Source of the DNA: Thelephora terrestris
Taxonomy: Eukaryota; Basidiomycota; Agaricomycetes; Thelephorales; Thelephoraceae
Assembly: GCA_015956445.1 (NCBI GenBank)
Contig: WIUZ02000042.1
Location: 1 to 35,049 of the forward strand
Reading direction: 5' to 3'
DNA: 35,049 nucleotides
The notes below the pieces were generated by a model. The model was not told the origin of the DNA. It saw only the letters and a list, made by a program, of their open reading frames with translations, and did not search any database. The translations under genes were made by a program, and so were the position numbers. Shown here piece by piece: positions 1-10,000 of the stretch (position 1 is its first letter; each line of letters opens with the position of its first letter).

Positions 1-1140
1 TCCTGAGACATTGTGCGGAAGCACTGGGTCGCCTCCATATGTCTGTGGAGGTCCATGATGCTGTAGTGACGATCACTGAGTAGGTGGGGGTAGCGCAGAC
101 GTACTTCCTCCCTAAATTTGTCGAGGGTAGGAGGGGGAACACGTCCAGGAGCCATACAAGCGACATTCTCCCAGTTTTCGCTCTCGTCGCCGCCGTAGGA
201 GATCGCCCACTCGATAGCATCAGCGTCTGTGAGTCCCGCACGCTTCGCGAGCTCCGAGACATTCTTGAAGAAGGCCTTGAAGCCTCGCTCATCCTCTCGG
301 AACTTGGGAGCGTCGCGAGTGTGCGAGAGAGGCATCACTGGGGGCAAGGGGTCACTTACCCAGCAGATACATTGTGATTACATTGTGATTTTTTAGACAA
401 TGTGTCCAGCCTGTGGCCAGGAGGTACATGCTGAGTGCTTTTACAAAGTACCCATCAATGCGACCACAATGTGGCCAGTGGGTCCATCTTGATCACTTTT
501 ACAAAGTGCCCATCAATTCGATCACAATGTGCCCTGTGGGTCCATGCAGGATACATTGTAAAAATATCCATCAAAGTGGCCACTGGGCACTTTGTGAAAG
601 AAACCCCTGGGTTCTTTCACAATTTTGTTCACAAAGTGTCCAGCATACACCTGAGCCACTCATTGAAAGTTCTTTCAAGAAGTACCCAGCAATGCAACTA
701 CAATGTCCCCAGGGGGTTCTTCTTAATGTTTTCACAATGAACTCTCAATGTGGTTGGATTTCACAACAAACTCCCAAAGAAACCATTGAGTATCTGGTTG
801 AATACTTTGTGGACACATTGCTGGATATTTTCTGAAAGAACTCTCAATGAGTGGCTCAGGTGTATGCTGGACACTTTGTCAACAAAATTGTGAAAGAACC
901 CAGGGGTTTCTTTCACAAAGTGCCCAGTGGCCACTTTGATGGATATTTTTACAATGTATCCTGCATGGACCCACAGGGCACATTGTGATCGAATTGATGG
1001 GCACTTTGTAAAAGCACTCAGCATGTACCTCCTGGCCACAGGCTGGACACATTGTCTAAAAAATCACAATGTAATCACAATGTATCTGCTGGGTAAGTGA
1101 CCCCTTGCCCCCAGTGCATGTAGAAGGGAGGTGCTGCCAT
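1..1140 (-). pseudogene. Gypsy-like retrotransposon gag, N-terminal part, split by a MITE
   Basis: Reading the minus strand, an ATG at 1140 opens MAAPPFY. The frame is then broken by the MITE at 336-1116 and resumes at 335 with MPLSHTRDAPKFRED, staying open to the window edge (about 118 codons in total here). The DAPKFR...F..F stretch followed by a W-rich segment (WAISYGGDESENWENV) and a LRYPHLL segment is what I recognise from the start of basidiomycete Ty3/gypsy gag proteins, which coat the element RNA in cytoplasmic particles. An in-frame open stretch continues upstream to about 1445 but contains no ATG; the true start may be lost. The insertion point is exactly at CAT 333-335, duplicated at 1117-1119. 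The rest of gag lies outside the window. The family call is from memory of such proteins, not from a search. Confidence 0.75.
336..1116. mobile_element. MITE family A, 781-bp fold-back element with CACTG ends
   Basis: The ends are CACTGGGGGCAAGGGGTCAC and its reverse complement, flanked by a perfect CAT duplication (333-335 and 1117-1119). The two arms are near-perfect inverted copies: about 336-678 pairs with about 838-1116, so most of the element could fold into one hairpin. The left arm has one extra unit of about 60 bp (around 445-560) that the right arm lacks. ACAATGT/ACATTGT words recur throughout. There is no transposase; the short open frames inside are by-products of the palindrome. 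CACTG ends with 3-bp duplications suggest a CACTA/CMC-like superfamily (inference). It interrupts a retrotransposon gag. Confidence 0.9.
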
Positions 1141-1475
1141 GGTCTGCTGTGTGGGTGGAGGGCTGGGAGAAAGTGAAGCTATGGACGAAAGAGAAGAGAC
1201 CGTGGAAGAGGGAATATGAAACGGGGATCGCGATGAATCTATCAGGGAAGTAAGGGAACTGGAATCTAAAAGATCAAAATCGTCGGGAACGTCCAAAGAA
1301 TTATCGGGAACAGCGGGATAAGGGGGAGAGAAACCTTCAACGAAAGGATCACTAAAAGTGGGTGGGAAGGGTGGGACTGTCTCAGACAGATAATCCCGAA
1401 GGTCAGAGAGACGCTTCTCTGCGCGAGTAGAGGGAATGATGGAAGACTTAATGAGTCAAAGGAACGGAAAAATCG

Positions 1476-1493
1476 GTCCCGGCGTGGGTTCCA
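1476..1493 (-). other. Candidate primer binding site of the left retroelement
   Basis: On the minus strand the sequence reads CA-TC-TGGAACCCACGCCGGGA. The TGG start is what a tRNA 3' CCA would pair with, and it sits two bases after a CA that would close an LTR at 1496. The second retroelement has the same arrangement (CA-TC-TGGAGCCCACG at 3939-3953), which supports both calls. The priming tRNA was not identified. Confidence 0.6.
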
Positions 1494-1495
1494 GA

Positions 1496-2535
1496 TGAAC
1501 TAGCCACTAAGCCTTCGGAGTCCGAGAGGGCAGAGATGGCAGTTAGAAGGTCGGGTCCTCGGTTTAGAGGCGCGAGCCTCTAGGGAATCTGTGGGAAGCG
1601 AATGAACAGCAAGAGGGAAAGTCGGGATACGAACGGGAGAACGAGGCAGAGGACAACGGGAAAGCCAGAGAACGAAACTACCGATAGCAAACAAAGGGGA
1701 ACGTCGGGATACGTCAGGACAACAGAGTCAGAAATCGGGACACCAGCGGGACACGAGAGACCAGAGGGACAACGAGAACGAGGGCGAGACGACGAGGGAA
1801 CCGAAGGGAGGACCGTAGCAACGCTGCTAGGCCTCAGAAGAGAGAGAGAGAGAGAGGAAGAGAGAGAGAGGGAACGCTGCTGATTTATTTTCTGGTCTAT
1901 CGAATACAGGGGCTTATATATAATGCTAAGGGCTCTGAGAACGAAGGGAACCAAAGGGAACGAACCAAAATGATGTCAAGAGACCTTATGACGAGTCTAT
2001 GACATAGGGAAGGCGAGGGATCGAAGGAAACAGCAAAAGAAGGGAATGTGGTTGGAAAGTGAACCAGAGGGAGGCCTAGAGTCGCAAGCAGGGCGATCGA
2101 TCGAGACGTGATCGGGACGCAGAGAAATGGAGATAGGGAGATGAGAACTAAAGATATAAAATGTACTGAAAAGTCGGGACACAATCGGGACTGATCGGGA
2201 TGTGATCGGGAGGGAATGTGAAGGAAACAAAGTCCTAGGGATACTAAATGCTAAGAAACGCAGGTCGCAGGTTGCGGGTCGAGGGGGCGCAGGTCACAGG
2301 TCTAAGTCGCAGGTCGCAGGTCTAAAGGGGAAAACGTCGGGATGTCGCGATGTCGCGAAGGGGGATAAGGAGAGAGGGAAGTGTAGCGAAGCAAAGGGAC
2401 AGGCGAGTCCTTGTCGGGACAGTCGAGAATGCTGAGGGAAGTCATCTAGACCTCGCGCAGCGGTTGTCGATAGTCGAGAGAAGGTCGCGATTCCGGATAG
2501 TGTCCGAAATACGGTCACGATGTCGGACATGAGAA
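1496..2535 (-). repeat. Putative 5' LTR of the left minus-strand retroelement
   Basis: This stretch lies between the primer binding site (1493) and the start of the next element and has no credible gene. On the minus strand it has a TATATATAAG box at 1911-1922. It also holds a GA-rich simple repeat at about 1836-1872, many CGGGA words (dense at 2165-2215), and degenerate tandem copies of CAGGTCG around 2262-2326. The 3' edge (1496) is supported by the primer site. The other edge, near 2535, is only a guess based on a TG start. No second LTR copy is available for comparison. Confidence 0.45.
1911..1922 (-). promoter_or_regulatory. TATA box in the left LTR
   Basis: TATATATAAGCC on the minus strand, about 770 bp upstream of the first gag ATG. 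It is followed on the same strand by a pyrimidine-rich tract, as is common at fungal transcription starts. The position fits a U3/R border inside the LTR. Confidence 0.45.
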
Positions 2536-2586
2536 CAACCATGTCATTATTTATGATAATTCACCACAGCAAGATTAGATTAGATT

Positions 2587-2624
2587 AGATAACAGTCTTA
2601 TCAGATAAGATAAGATTAGATAAG
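2587..2624 (+). promoter_or_regulatory. Cluster of GATA-factor sites
   Basis: Five HGATAR matches occur within 38 bp: AGATAA at 2587, CTTATCA at 2597 (reverse orientation), AGATAAG at 2603, 2608 and 2618. In fungi HGATAR is the core site of AreA/Nit2-type GATA activators. Whether the LTR responds to nitrogen status is inference. Confidence 0.5.
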
Positions 2625-2629
2625 GACGA

Positions 2630-2732
2630 GAAACTCATGGAAAGTTACAGAATGTTATAGAATGTTCAGGAACACCCTGGAATGCGCCGGAACATCCTGG
2701 AACTTGCCGGAATGTTCTAGAAGGTGACGGAA
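2630..2732 (+). promoter_or_regulatory. 10-bp phased GAA array resembling heat-shock elements
   Basis: GAA occurs at 2630, 2640, 2650 and so on to 2730: eleven copies at exactly 10-bp steps. Two segments are perfect three-unit heat-shock elements (GAAnnTTCnnGAA): GAATGTTCAGGAA at 2660-2672 and GAATGTTCTAGAA at 2710-2722. Between them the middle triplets are degenerate (CCC, CGC, TCC, TGC). Heat-shock factor is known to bind both the perfect form and step-type arrays with 10-bp spacing. Binding here is inferred. Confidence 0.6.
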
Positions 2733-2733
2733 C

Positions 2734-2798
2734 GTCACACCCCATGTGACACCAGTCACGCTTTTGTGACATTTTGTCACGCTTGTGACGTCTGTCAC
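2734..2798 (+). promoter_or_regulatory. Seven alternating GTCAC/GTGAC boxes
   Basis: GTCAC (2734), GTGAC (2746), GTCAC (2755), GTGAC (2766), GTCAC (2776), GTGAC (2785) and GTCAC (2794) alternate orientation with 9-12 bp steps. They sit directly between the GAA array and the TATA-proximal heat-shock-like site. The cognate factor is not identified. Confidence 0.5.
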
Positions 2799-2814
2799 TC
2801 CATTAATTACCATA

Positions 2815-2847
2815 GAATACAGTAGAAGGCCATAGAACGTTCTAGAA
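2815..2847 (+). promoter_or_regulatory. TATA-proximal heat-shock-like site
   Basis: GAA at 2815, 2825, 2835 and 2845 repeats the 10-bp phasing. 2835-2847 is the perfect three-unit site GAACGTTCTAGAA, ending 19 bp before the TATA box. Confidence 0.55.
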
Positions 2848-2865
2848 TAATCTCACATGAAAAAG

Positions 2866-2873
2866 TATATAAA
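2866..2873 (+). promoter_or_regulatory. TATA box of the central LTR
   Basis: TATATAAA follows the GAA/GTCAC regulatory block and precedes a pyrimidine-rich stretch. It is the best core-promoter candidate for the downstream gag-protease frame. Confidence 0.6.
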
Positions 2874-3447
2874 GAACTCACCCCCAGTTCTAAGGAAAGG
2901 CAACTCACCCATAACCTTTTACCCCTCTCTCTCTCTACCCAACAGCTGTTGGCCACTGGCCAGTAGTTGCCCCCTCTATCCCCTCTTCTCTCTATAACCC
3001 ACCCTCTTTTACTCTACCCCTTTTCACCAAGACCCCTACTTTGCCTCACCTCCTTAGGCCTGAGTGGTTGAGTGATTTTCAGTAATCACATACCATTTTG
3101 AGCCCCACCTCTGTGTGAATAAGTTCTAAGTTTGGAGTTCTGAATAAGCTTAGTACACTTGACTCTGTGACGTAGCAATATCCTTATCTCTGTTAGTGCT
3201 GAAGGCAGACCCTTCAGGCAGAGAGTATTCTACCTCAGACTAGTGACTGACTAGGTGACAGACAGATTTAGTAATAGTACCACATTGGTATCCGACATAT
3301 CAGTATCTCAGACATATCAAGAAGTTTATCTTATCAAGACAGGTTCTCAAGTTTCAGCAGTATCAAGTTATCAGACGTATCTCAGCAGCATTTGGACGCA
3401 CCTCAGCAGTATATTGACAGATCATCAAAACCACTCAGACATATCAG

Positions 3448-3564
3448 CACAGCCTCAGAAGTATTAGCACAGCCACCCCCTTAACACAGCCACAGCACAG
3501 CCACTTACACAGCCACAGTGCACAGCATTCTACACAGCCTTCTTCACAGCCTCATACACAGCCT
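3448..3564 (+). repeat. CACAGCC interspersed short repeats
   Basis: About eight copies of CACAGCC/ACACAGCC are spaced irregularly in the LTR 3' part. They follow a TATCAG-rich stretch at 3296-3450. No function can be read from the sequence. Confidence 0.6.
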
Positions 3565-3942
3565 CGATTGTATCAGTTTCACACATCATTATCTCCATTC
3601 CCGATCATCAGCGTAGATCAGGAACTCCATTCTTATCAAGATCAGCAACCTCCTTTACATTCTTACTAGGTGTTTGGACCAGGGAATATACGTGCAGTAG
3701 TGATAAAGGTTACTGAACCCCTCTGAACACATCTGAAGGACCTACAACCTCCTTCAGCGAACTCATCAGGACAAGGAGCCGGAAAGTACGAAACCCCGCC
3801 CACCCTGTGGAGTTGATAGTCGGGATAACTGACTTCTCAACCAGCCTACTTAGTTGTTAACGCTTAGCTTCTAAGTAAACCAAGAAGGACTAGTAAGAGT
3901 TCTTATAGACCTCTTCACTACAACCCAAGCAAACTCGACATC

Positions 3943-3959
3943 TGGAGCCCACGGCGAGG
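3943..3959 (+). other. Primer binding site of the central retroelement
   Basis: TGGAGCCCACGGCGAGG begins two bases after the LTR-closing CA and about 90 bp upstream of the gag ATG. It shares TGGARCCCACG with the site at 1493-1476 on the other strand, so both elements probably use the same primer tRNA. Confidence 0.6.
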
Positions 3960-4047
3960 GGCTTCAATAAAACACCATCTTATCACCACAAACACCATTC
4001 CCACCATCACACCTTCATCTCCCTCCATCTCCTCTACATCAACCAAC

Positions 4048-7000
4048 ATGACTTATATCTCAGATACAGAAAACGAACAACATCCCTTCAATGGAGTTGA
4101 AGACCTCCTTACTCAATCAAATTCCTACTTGGAATTACCAGCCCCCAACAAATCACGTGCACCAGAAACCTTCACAGGAGCTGCCAATACCTTGGAGCCC
4201 TTCTTGGAGAATTATAACCACCTATGCAACCGCTATGACGTCACCTCATCAAAGGAAAAGTATCAAGGACTCATTCGATACTGTAGCCCTGGAATCGCTA
4301 ACCTGCTGCGAACTTGGCCTTCCCATGCCAAAAGGGACTATGGAACTCTATTGGTTGAGCTCGATTACTTCTTTGGGGACAAGCAAGGATCCCTGAATGT
4401 GGGAAAAATTGAAGCCTTCACTACCAAATGGAGAAAACGTCGAATGGACACCCTTGACAGATTCAAGAAATATCAAATCAAATTCCATCAGTTGGTAGGA
4501 CGTGCCAGAGAAATGAGGAAGATCTCCACTAGAGATGTCAACAGATATTTCTGGGAAGGTTTGAATGCCTCCTTCAGGCGACAAGTTGAAGCCCAGATGA
4601 GAATGGTTACACCTCACTTAGATGTGACAGTGCCATTCAGCATTGCAGACATAGTAGAAGGAGCTGATTCAGTCCTTAACCCTTATAGGTTTGATCAGCA
4701 CCTGGCAACCAAAGGCGGATACCAGTCCTCTGAAGAAGAAGAGTCAGACCAAGAGGAATCCACTAAGCCATTTAAGCTCTCAGGATATAACTCAGAAGAC
4801 GAATCAGATGATGAACCAAAGCCTCTTATCCAACACAAGTCACCCCTGACTCCACCTAAATCTCCTCCTAAGTTACCCACAAAGACCAAGAAGCACAAAG
4901 GAAAGCAGGATGAAGACTTCAACCAGCTAGTGGATGACCTGAGTAACCTCAAGATTGATGACCCCAAGTACTGGGTCAAATATGTACACTTTGCTCAGCA
5001 GTACCCACATCTCCAGAATTACGTAGAACCTCCTCCTAACCGAAACTCAGCAAGACCAAATCAACCTAGAAGACCATTCCAGAGGGATCTACCACCTCAT
5101 CAGAACTTTGGCAACCAACAATTCACCAACCCCCAGTCACGACAAGGACCAAATCCCTCCTATCGACCACCTTTCAATCCATCACCCCAGAGAATGTCTC
5201 AACCCCCTCCTCAAAGTTTCTCTATGGCAACAGGCCCCAACGCAATCGGACAGAACTACACCTGTTTTGGTTGTGGACAGCAAGGTCACCACATTAGGGC
5301 ATGTGAGGAAATAAACAAATTGGTAAAAGCTGGGAAGATAGTAAAGGACCCAACGTCAGGACGGTTACAGTGGCCTGACAACTCAAGAATCTACCGAGCA
5401 CCTAATGAGACATGGATACAAGCTATTACTAAACATGTTGCAGCTGAAGTCCATTATGCTGAAGCCTTGCCATACAACCCTACTTTGGAAACTGCGTGTA
5501 ACTACATAGGAGTGGATAGGTATGAAGACGATGCTGATACTGATGAACAAGAAGCGGAATTAGGATGGACCTCTGGGGAGGTAGAACACTGTCAAGCTTT
5601 TGGTGTTGAAAGGACCACCCAAATCAGCAAGGAACACAGAAAGAAGGTACAGCAAGTCTTACCTAGCCGACCCCAAGGGATGGAGAAGCTCCCCAGGAGC
5701 AGGGAAGCAAAGAGTCCTGGTAGGCCACAGCACCCAATCAAGAATCACGTCAATCTTAACAGCAACCAGACGGGGAACATCCGGTCTGCCTCTAACCCCA
5801 ACAAGGGCGTAATTAAAGGTAAAACGGACAACCAGTTGCTTCCAATGGAGGTTGACCAGGAGGTCACTGCAAAGCCTACTAACTACAATAGGAAGGACTC
5901 GGCGCATTTGGAGCAAACCAATGGTCCCAAAGTCACTAATCCCAGGACTACCAAGAAGCCAGACAGTTCAGCAATTGCCACTAAAATACTAAACACCAAC
6001 ATTACCCTAACTGTACAGGAAGCAATCGATGCTGCGCCTTCTTTGCGACGAGGCCTTGTGAGCGCAATGAAACAAGGGCATGAGGTCTCTGTCCCAACGC
6101 AGCAGAAAATTGGCCTCCTCGCCGAGGTGATTGAAAAGGAAGAACAGCAACCATTTCAAGCTGTAGTCCAGGAACAATCAGAAGATGAAGAAGACTATGA
6201 TCAAGAAGATGAAACAGACCTTGTGGAGCCTACGGTAACAGTGCCCAGGGATGGATTGATCAAGATACCAGTCAATGTGGCAGGGACTATGATGACTGGA
6301 GTCTTTGACAGTGGATCCCAACTCAACATTGTTAATCAAAGGTTAATAGAAGCAGCAGGCATACCTTGGTCCAACGCCGAGGAACACAGGATTCCGATGA
6401 TGTCAGTTGACGGAAATCTCTCCCAATGTGCAGGAATGATACCTTGTGCAGAGATGACAATGAAGACTACAAAAGGAAGAGTTATGGCACCCGGAAATCT
6501 CTACGTAAAAAAGAATGCAGGATTTCAGCTACTGCTTGGAAGAGAATGGGGTGTAGACCATAAAGCCACTTGGATAGAAGATGGTAGGAATTCTCATTTG
6601 AGAATTATTACCAATAAAGGTTGGCGAAAAATCAGACCCCTTCCCTCTACATATGGATCTCGGGACAATGAAGAAAACAACAAAAATTATAGGTATCAAC
6701 CACAGGATTACCAGGCAAGAGTATACGCAATAGGAGGAAATAAAGAAATTGAAGAAGGCGAGGTACCGGACAGCGAGGAAGAAGAAGGAAGCCTCGTGAT
6801 CGGAAGTAATATGGCCGGCGTCGAAACGGAAGCCCTGGAGGAAAGAGAAAATGATTTTATTTACTCACCAGTAACGATCGCGAGAGAAGACCCACCGACG
6901 CCCGCGCAACGACGCGAAGCGCTAGTGCTTGATGAAGACGACAGAAGAAGCGAGACAGATGATGAAATCGGACGGATCGGGACGGAAGAAGATCTACGGA

Positions 7001-10000
7001 AGCTGGAGGAAACACGCGCGGAAAAGGGGACGGAAGTATATTCGGACGAAGATATAAATAAACAGTCGAACGAAAATACCATTAGTTCGGACCTGTACGA
7101 AACATATATTAAAATGGTCCGGAAAGGAGCTTCCGACGAAGAATGGAATGCATTGTGTGAACTCGAACGAAAGAAAGCCATGCGCGAGCAGAAGCCGTGG
7201 ACAAGGCTATGTAGCGAAGACTTAGAGAATGAAGATAGGGCCGCAACGAACGACCCTGACCCATACGAAACCGAAGTATCTATGCCACCCCACCCGGAAA
7301 ACCCTCAACCCTCTCAAACTCTCGCTACCCCTGAACCGGATCCGCCCTCAACCCTACCAACCTCCCGGAAACGAAAATGGAACCTACAGGAAGAAAATCA
7401 GTCCACCATCGCCAAGGTAACGCGAACACGGCGTACGAGACGACTTACCGAGAAGGCCCAAGGAGACGAATTCCGAAGGTACATGCAATCGTGCGAACGA
7501 AGGGAGCACCGGGAACAAAGGAGAACCGGAGGCCGTGAACGATCAGTGGCCGTAGAAGCCTGCGTGTTTGCAACGGAAGCAGTACTAGGGAACCAGAATG
7601 CAGACCTAGATAGCACAGACAATGAGTGGGTAAACGAGTGGGAGACCGAATTCAATAGATCCGCACTTACCGACATGGAAAAACCTCCAGAACTGAGAAG
7701 AATGGACATGGATGGGTCAGACGACCTGGAATCCAGCCCAAATAGCCCTGGTGGGCCAGACGAAGAAGACGATGAAAGGTCTAATCAACAAAAAATTACC
7801 GATCACGGAAAACACAAAAACGACATATCCGAACTTACTGACACAAGAAACGTATGGAGACCGATGGGAATGGAAAGAGATGGGTCAAACGACCCAGGAT
7901 CCAGTCCGAATAACCTCGAGGGACCCAGCGTTGACGAAGAAGAAAGTTCTGTGGAATCAAGGTTAACCGATCACGGAAAACATGAAGAAAACATATCGGG
8001 ACTTACCACGCGGTACGGGAAACTTGAAACAATTCACGAAGAATGGAATGGGTCAGACGACCCAGGATCCAGGCCGAATAGACTTGAGGAGTTGAGCACG
8101 GACGAAGAAGACGAGAATGAAGAACAGTGGTTACCCGATCGCGAAAGATACAGGCCTAACATATCGAGACTTACCTCGAAAGGAAACCTATCGGCAGAGA
8201 GCAATGACCCCAACAACAATCACGAATGGACCGTATGGGATCCAGAAGACGGCACGGCCATCCCGGAAAATGCAAAGGCAGTGCAAGGAATAACGGAAGA
8301 AAGGGAACCTCACCGAACAGGAACCGAAGACGAAAACAAGAAGTCAAAAAGGCGCCAGGCACCGAATGACGCAACGGTCGGAACCGGTAGTCAATCATCA
8401 CCCGGAGGTAACCATGCCGTGTATGGGGAACAATACCGACAAGACCCGCGGGAAGCCGGATTGGACATTCTGCGCGAATATCCGGATGCGTTTAATTACG
8501 ATCCAGACAACAACAACATAGAGCAAACATACGTACCGGAACCGTCGGAACCTGCAGTACCGAAAAAGCGGATAAGGGTCTTCGGCTCAGAATTCAAGGG
8601 CAAAACACCCGAGGACAACGAAGTAATGTGGAATGTAATGGAGCAGGATGAGCTGGAAGGAGTGCTAGATGAATTGAGTAGGGACCCGATGGTCGCGAAT
8701 GAAGAAATAAGAACTTACACAATTAGTAAATTGGATGACGGAACAATCGAAGTCCGACGCGGGCTACCTGCGAAGAATGGAGGTAACAAGCCCTCAACCC
8801 AGGATCCAGAGAAATCTAACCAAGGAAAGGAGGATAAAGAAGTCAGTGACACCGACGAGGAAACGAAGAAAGCAGAAGAAGAAACACTTACCAAATTAGG
8901 AAGTGACCCACAGACTTCCGATCACGCGTCTGAGTCTGAGGCCCACATGGGACGGAAAAAGGGCTCGGAAACATGCACAACCGGTGGAGACCCTGTAGAA
9001 ACCTTTGTACACCTAGAAAGGGATAGGACCACCAAGGAAATAAAATTATTGGGAGCACCAGAAGGTATAAAAGAGGTCGAACGCACCTTGGACAAAATAT
9101 CACCAAAACTCAAAGATCAACCCCAAGATTCAGCCAAGACGGAGCCCACCTCGAATGGTGAGTGTTGTTGTGGTTGTAGGAAGTGTCCTGCAGCTAACAA
9201 TCCTCAACAGCAGTCCCGAAACGACCCTCGAAGGGTAGTCAGCCTAGTCCGACCAAGTCTGAACCACGACTTACCAGGGCAAGGCGACCAGCCAATGGAA
9301 GAAGTAATGGACGTCGAAATCCCATCTCCAGAAAACCAAGTTCCCGGACTGTTAGCGGCGGCCCACCTCGTCCAGTTAGAAGAGAGTATGTTACCCCCCG
9401 GAGATCACTCGTTCTTCGCGTTCGGCGCAACGCTACTAGGAGGCGAAGGCCCCTCCCAATACGTACGCCAGGGACAAGCCTATGTCCGCCTTTACGCCTC
9501 AAGCTCGGCCAACCTCAATGAACCGCCGAGGCCACCGCCAACGTCCCGCGTAGCTAACGCGCATGTCCAAGTCTTCGCGTCAAATGCGCCAGCCGGACCG
9601 GAGCCCCAAGAAAACTTAGCAGTTCCCCGCAATACCCCCTTTCACGATCAGTCCGTTACCCACAATGTTATCTTACCTGATTCAGCGCCGCCGTACAGGT
9701 TCCCGAGCGTACCAGTCGAGGACAAAGCCAACGAACCGATGACCGTGGACAGCGTCCTAGACAAGTTACGAGACGTCGAAGGAAGTGTCGACCCCACAAA
9801 GAAGTCCATCAAAGAAGCTCCCGATCTGGGGAAATTGAGTAAGCGATCAACTGGTATATCCCAAAATCGCGAGATAACGAAAAATGACTTAGCTTTGGGA
9901 GAGCCCGAGCCACCTTTGCCCAATCAGAACGAAAAGACCACCTCGGATGTCCACGTAGCAAGGTCGTTTGCGGCCGGAATAATCCAGGCAAGTGACATGT

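Larger units (their letters stand above)
2541..3940 (+). repeat. Putative 5' LTR of the central plus-strand retroelement
   Basis: The right edge is supported by CA at 3939-3940, two bases before a TGG primer site (3943). The left edge is uncertain: TGTCATTATTT at 2541 or TGTGACACC at 2745 could each be the TG start. It contains a dense regulatory block (2587-2847), a TATA box at 2866, pyrimidine-rich sequence from about 2920, TATCAG-type words at 3296-3450 and about eight CACAGCC repeats at 3448-3564. No coding region is credible. No 3' LTR is present in the window, so the length cannot be confirmed. Confidence 0.5.

Noticed and set aside
413-1039. Several matching open frames inside the first MITE
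   Set aside because: They are mirror images created by the inverted arms and encode nothing recognisable.
3296-3564. CRISPR-like short repeats (TATCAG and CACAGCC words)
   Set aside because: Repeats are only 6-8 bp, irregularly spaced, in a eukaryotic LTR; no conserved repeat of CRISPR length.
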